The notes under the pieces are model-generated. The model saw only the letters and a list, made by a program, of their open reading frames with translations, did no database searches and was not told where the DNA came from. Positions 5,979-8,357 of a stretch of DNA of 8,357 bases are shown piece by piece. The stretch is from DASWTL01 sp036405495 (GTDB lineage: Bacteria > Bacteroidota > Bacteroidia > Sphingobacteriales > Sphingobacteriaceae). How positions within the stretch are numbered: position 1 is the stretch's first letter; each line of letters opens with the position of its first letter. The position numbers and the translations under genes are program-made. Location of the stretch: positions 1-8,357 of the forward strand of contig DASWXL010000121.1 in the NCBI GenBank assembly GCA_036405495.1, written 5' to 3'.

Positions 5979-6869
5979 CTATAGAACAGCCTTCTTTATA
6001 AATGCAGCGCTGCTTGCAATGCTGCCATACGGATCCGGCGTGTAGTTATTCTCCTGTTCGACAAAGTAATGCTTCAAGCCGGCCTTGTCAGCATGCGCAA
6101 AAAGCGACTTATAGTCTATGCTGCCGTTGCCGACCTCCGTATTCTCCTTACGGTTCGTTTTGCTCATGTCTTTAACATGCCACATGGTGAACCTGCCCGG
6201 GTGCTGTTTGATCATCTTAACCGGATCTTTACCCGCAAAAACCGCCCAGTAGATGTCCAGTTCGACCTTCACATCCTCGGCATCGGTCTGATTGAGAATA
6301 ATATCCATCCCCGTTGTTCCGCCATGGTCTTCAAATTCAAAGTCGTGATTATGATACGCCAGTTTCAGACCTGCTTCTTTGCAAAGCCGGGCAGCCTGAT
6401 CAAGCTTTTCAACTATAGCCTTATAATCATCAGCCGAGTTTCTAAGTCCGGGTGCCAGCCAGGGTATGGTGAACCACGCCTGGTTCGCCGCTGCAGCACC
6501 TTCTATCAAAGGCATGATATCGTCTTTCGTACCATTTTTAGTAAAAAATGCATCGGCGCCATAGTGGCCACTCGGAGATGTCAGCCCATTTGCAGAAAGG
6601 ACTCTCTTGAACTCTTCCGGCGAAAGGCCCCAAAAACCTCCTTTAGGATTAAAACCATAGGTTTCCACTTCTTTGTAGCCGGCTGCTGCAACCTTTTCCA
6701 GCACTTCCTGTACTGTTCCCGGTTTCAGCAAGCTTCGCAGCGTGTATAACTGAATTCCCGTACGGGATGGCTTCACCGATGGTGCAGCGCCCAAAATAGA
6801 CGGCCGGAATAAGGCCAGGCCCGCTGCCATAAAAGCAGCTTGCTGGATGAACTGTCGACGTTTGATCAT
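5979..6869 (-). CDS. Tat-exported TIM-barrel sugar phosphate isomerase/epimerase-family protein
   Basis: This is a 296-residue protein. The N-terminus has a Tat-type signal, KRRQFIQQAAF (3-13), followed by a hydrophobic stretch to about ILGAAP (25-30). The mature protein is an AP_endonuc_2-type TIM barrel starting at GIQLYTLR (38-45). The strand-5 motif is LAYHNHDFEFE (170-180), where His173 aligns without gaps with the metal-binding Glu of the other two barrels in this window. VELDIYWA (202-209, D205), MWHVKDM (229-235, H231), GNGSIDY (248-253 region) and FVEQEN (269-274, E271) follow. The YHNHDFEF pattern defines a large Bacteroidota subfamily, some relatives of which act on 3-keto-glycosides. 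The gene converges on the DUF1080 operon and has its own upstream gap, so it is a separate transcription unit of the same locus. Fold and export are secure; the reaction is inferred. Confidence 0.9.
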   Translation of the reverse strand: MIKRRQFIQQAAFMAAGLALFRPSILGAAPSVKPSRTGIQLYTLRSLLKPGTVQEVLEKVAAAGYKEVETYGFNPKGGFWGLSPEEFKRVLSANGLTSPSGHYGADAFFTKNGTKDDIMPLIEGAAAANQAWFTIPWLAPGLRNSADDYKAIVEKLDQAARLCKEAGLKLAYHNHDFEFEDHGGTTGMDIILNQTDAEDVKVELDIYWAVFAGKDPVKMIKQHPGRFTMWHVKDMSKTNRKENTEVGNGSIDYKSLFAHADKAGLKHYFVEQENNYTPDPYGSIASSAAFIKKAVL

Positions 6870-6891
6870 GGCTGTTAAGAGTTTAAAAGAA

Positions 6892-6923
6892 TAAACTTAA
6901 CAGTTTCCAAAGTGTTTATCACA
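6892..6923 (-). promoter_or_regulatory. Candidate Bacteroidota-type promoter for the 5979-6869 gene
   Basis: Read on the minus strand, TAAGTTTA (plus 6892-6899) matches the -7 consensus TAnnTTTG except for the final base. TGTG (plus 6920-6923) lies 20 bp upstream and matches three of four bases of the -33 TTTG box. The -7 box ends 22 bp before the start codon, giving a short leader. This is a consensus-and-spacing match only and could be chance in AT-rich DNA. Confidence 0.3.
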
Positions 6924-6953
6924 CTCCGTTGAGATTTTTTTTACTGTTTTTTA

Positions 6954-7078
6954 TCATCAGCGTTCAGCAGTCAGGTTTCAGCTATCAGCAGTCTGGTTTC
7001 AGTTTCAGCTATCAGCAGTGAGCTATCAGGTTTCAGCAGTCAGGTTTCAGCTATCAGCAATCAGGCTTCAGCCTTCAG
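6954..7078. repeat. Degenerate heptamer tandem array (NNNTCAG)n, 18 units
   Basis: Read on the plus strand, the stretch divides into 18 units, seventeen of 7 bases and one of 6 (TTTCAG at 7003-7008). Sixteen units end in TCAG; the exceptions are CAGTCTG and CAGTGAG. Main unit types are GTTTCAG (four copies), CTATCAG (four) and CAGTCAG (two plus variants). The three-unit block CAGTCAG/GTTTCAG/CTATCAG recurs exactly at 6968-6988 and 7037-7057, which points to a larger duplication inside the array. It fills most of the gap between tyrS and the TIM-barrel gene. Its right end (7061-7078) is the 3' end of tyrS. Similar TCAGC-rich low-complexity patches occur between genes in other Bacteroidota genomes (recollection, not checked). 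No stable hairpin is evident. Confidence 0.9.
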
Positions 7079-8347
7079 CAGGAAATAGTTCTTCTTACCC
7101 CGCTGGGCCACGATAAACCTGCCATTGATCAGCTGATCTGAATTAATGATCTGCGCCGGATCGGCAACCTTTTCCCTGTTTATCGCAACACCTCCGCCCT
7201 GAATCATTTTTCGCGCTTCCCCTTTGGATGGAAAAACAGCGGTCTTTTCAGCAAGAAGGTCGGTGATGTTGATTCCAGAGGCGAGCTCAGCTTTAGAAAC
7301 GCCGAACTGCGGTATCCCCTCAAAAACTTCCATTACGCCATCATCATCCAGCTTCGTTAAAAATTCGAGGGAACCATTACCGAACAAGAACTCGGAGGTC
7401 TTAATAGCAGTTTGCAGGGCGTCGTCGGAGTGTGTAAGCGCGGTTATCTCGCTGGCAAGGGCTTTTTGAAGGACACGTAAGTGCGGTGCCTCATCATGCT
7501 CTTTTTCCAGAGCTTCAATTTCCTCACGGGTTTTAAAAGAAAAAATCCGGATCCAGTTCCGGGCATCCTCGTCCGATGCATTCAGCCAGAACTGGTAGTA
7601 TTTGTATGGCGATGTCTTTTTCGGATCCAGCCAGATGTTTCCACCTTCCGACTTGCCGAATTTTGTACCATCGGCCTTTTTTATCAGCTGCGTGGTCAAA
7701 GCAAATGCCTGACCGGATGCCTTACGGCGAATAAATTCAGTACCGGTTACGATATTTCCCCACTGGTCTGATCCTCCCATCTGCAGCAGACAATTACGTT
7801 CCTGCCATAAATGGTAGAAATCGTATCCCTGGATCAGTTGATAGCTGAACTCGGTGAACGACATGCCGGTCTCCCCTTCCAGTCGTTTGCGTACCGAATC
7901 CTTTGCCATCATGTAATTCACGGTTATATGTTTTCCGGCATCGCGGATAAATTCCAGGAAGCTGAAGTCTTTGAACCAGTCGTAATTGTTGACGATCTCG
8001 GCACTGTTCGCACCGCATTCAAAATCCAGAAACTTTTCGAGCTGCCTGCGAATCCCGTCGAGGTTCCGGCTCAGAACATCTTCGGAAAGTAAGCTCCTTT
8101 CTTCCGATTTACCGGTAGGATCTCCTACCATTCCCGTAGCGCCGCCAACCAATGCAAGAGGCTTATGCCCCGCTTTTTGAAAACGAACGAGCGTCAGAAT
8201 TTGAGCAAGGCTTCCAACATGCAATGAATCCGCGGTGGGGTCAAAACCGATATAACCAGCTGTCATTCCTTTATTCAGTTGCTCTTCAGTACCCGGCATA
8301 ATGTCGTGCAGCATGCCTCTCCAGCGTAATTCTTCAACAAAGTTCAT
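7061..8347 (-). CDS. tyrS: Tyrosyl-tRNA synthetase (TyrRS, class I)
   Basis: This is a 428-residue cytoplasmic enzyme that charges tRNA-Tyr with tyrosine using ATP; the length fits bacterial TyrRS. The Rossmann domain begins with YIGFDPTADSLHVGSL (32-47). Here HVGS (43-46) is the HIGH-type ATP-binding motif with Ser in the last position. ALVGGATGMVGDP (65-77) follows, then the tyrosine pocket block SYQLIQGYDF (168-177) and GGSDQWGN (191-198). The KMSKS-type loop is KFGKS (229-233). An S4 RNA-binding domain closes the protein (about 365-428, with GEARKMIQGGGVAIN at 376-390). ATG 8347 gives the expected N-terminus and is preceded by only 10 bases in the window. The last codons (LKAEA and the TGA stop) lie inside the heptamer array, so the C-terminal tail is partly repeat-derived. 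It is a housekeeping gene, unrelated to the sugar locus. Confidence 0.97.
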   Translation of the reverse strand: MNFVEELRWRGMLHDIMPGTEEQLNKGMTAGYIGFDPTADSLHVGSLAQILTLVRFQKAGHKPLALVGGATGMVGDPTGKSEERSLLSEDVLSRNLDGIRRQLEKFLDFECGANSAEIVNNYDWFKDFSFLEFIRDAGKHITVNYMMAKDSVRKRLEGETGMSFTEFSYQLIQGYDFYHLWQERNCLLQMGGSDQWGNIVTGTEFIRRKASGQAFALTTQLIKKADGTKFGKSEGGNIWLDPKKTSPYKYYQFWLNASDEDARNWIRIFSFKTREEIEALEKEHDEAPHLRVLQKALASEITALTHSDDALQTAIKTSEFLFGNGSLEFLTKLDDDGVMEVFEGIPQFGVSKAELASGINITDLLAEKTAVFPSKGEARKMIQGGGVAINREKVADPAQIINSDQLINGRFIVAQRGKKNYFLLKAEA

Positions 8348-8357
8348 CTCTATTAGT

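Noticed and set aside
6069..6749. Plus-strand open frame of 226 codons opposite the exported TIM-barrel gene.
   Set aside because: It lies wholly antisense to a gene with a clear fold and signal peptide, and its translation shows no recognisable domain or sensible composition.
6870..6953. A terminator for tyrS within the gap downstream of its stop.
   Set aside because: On the minus strand the region has A runs rather than T runs after any stem, and no stable hairpin was seen.
6954..7078. CRISPR array or phase-variation tract.
   Set aside because: Units are 7 bases with no unique spacers, so it is not CRISPR. The units are too degenerate for efficient slippage switching, and only the very end of tyrS is involved.

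Overview
The window looks like a chromosomal segment of a Bacteroidota bacterium (Sphingobacteriaceae/Chitinophagaceae type). Coding DNA has moderate GC and the gaps between genes are AT-rich. Start codons mostly lack a Shine-Dalgarno sequence. The gene set is typical of that phylum: a NupG-like MFS permease, a GMC oxidoreductase, a lipoprotein of the DUF1080 family, and Tat-exported sugar isomerase-like TIM barrels. No mobile element, CRISPR array or RNA gene is visible.

Layout. A minus-strand operon runs right to left from 2223: MFS permease, 11 bp gap, Tat-exported hydroxypyruvate-isomerase-like TIM barrel, 36 bp gap, then the first 18 codons of a GMC-type FAD oxidoreductase cut by the left edge. 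A divergent plus-strand operon starts at 2430 after a 206 bp AT-rich gap: Gfo/Idh/MocA oxidoreductase, cytoplasmic TIM-barrel isomerase/epimerase, c-type cytochrome lipoprotein, and DUF1080 (3-keto-disaccharide hydrolase family) lipoprotein. It ends at a strong hairpin terminator (5910-5953). A convergent minus-strand gene (5979-6869) encodes a second Tat-exported TIM-barrel protein. A 191 bp gap then carries an 18-unit degenerate heptamer array. The array runs into the 3' end of tyrS (tyrosyl-tRNA synthetase, minus strand, 7061-8347), a housekeeping gene that marks the border of the sugar locus.

How the genes may work together (inference from family knowledge). The contents fit an oxidative glycoside-degradation route through 3-keto-sugars. 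A GMC dehydrogenase would oxidise C3 of a glycoside and pass electrons to the lipoprotein cytochrome c. The DUF1080 lipoprotein and exported TIM barrels would cleave or rearrange the 3-keto-glycoside in the periplasm. The MFS permease would import the product. The cytoplasmic Gfo/Idh and TIM-barrel pair would reduce or epimerise it. No substrate can be assigned from sequence alone. The most unusual purely sequence-level item is the heptamer array that supplies the tyrS stop codon and last codons.
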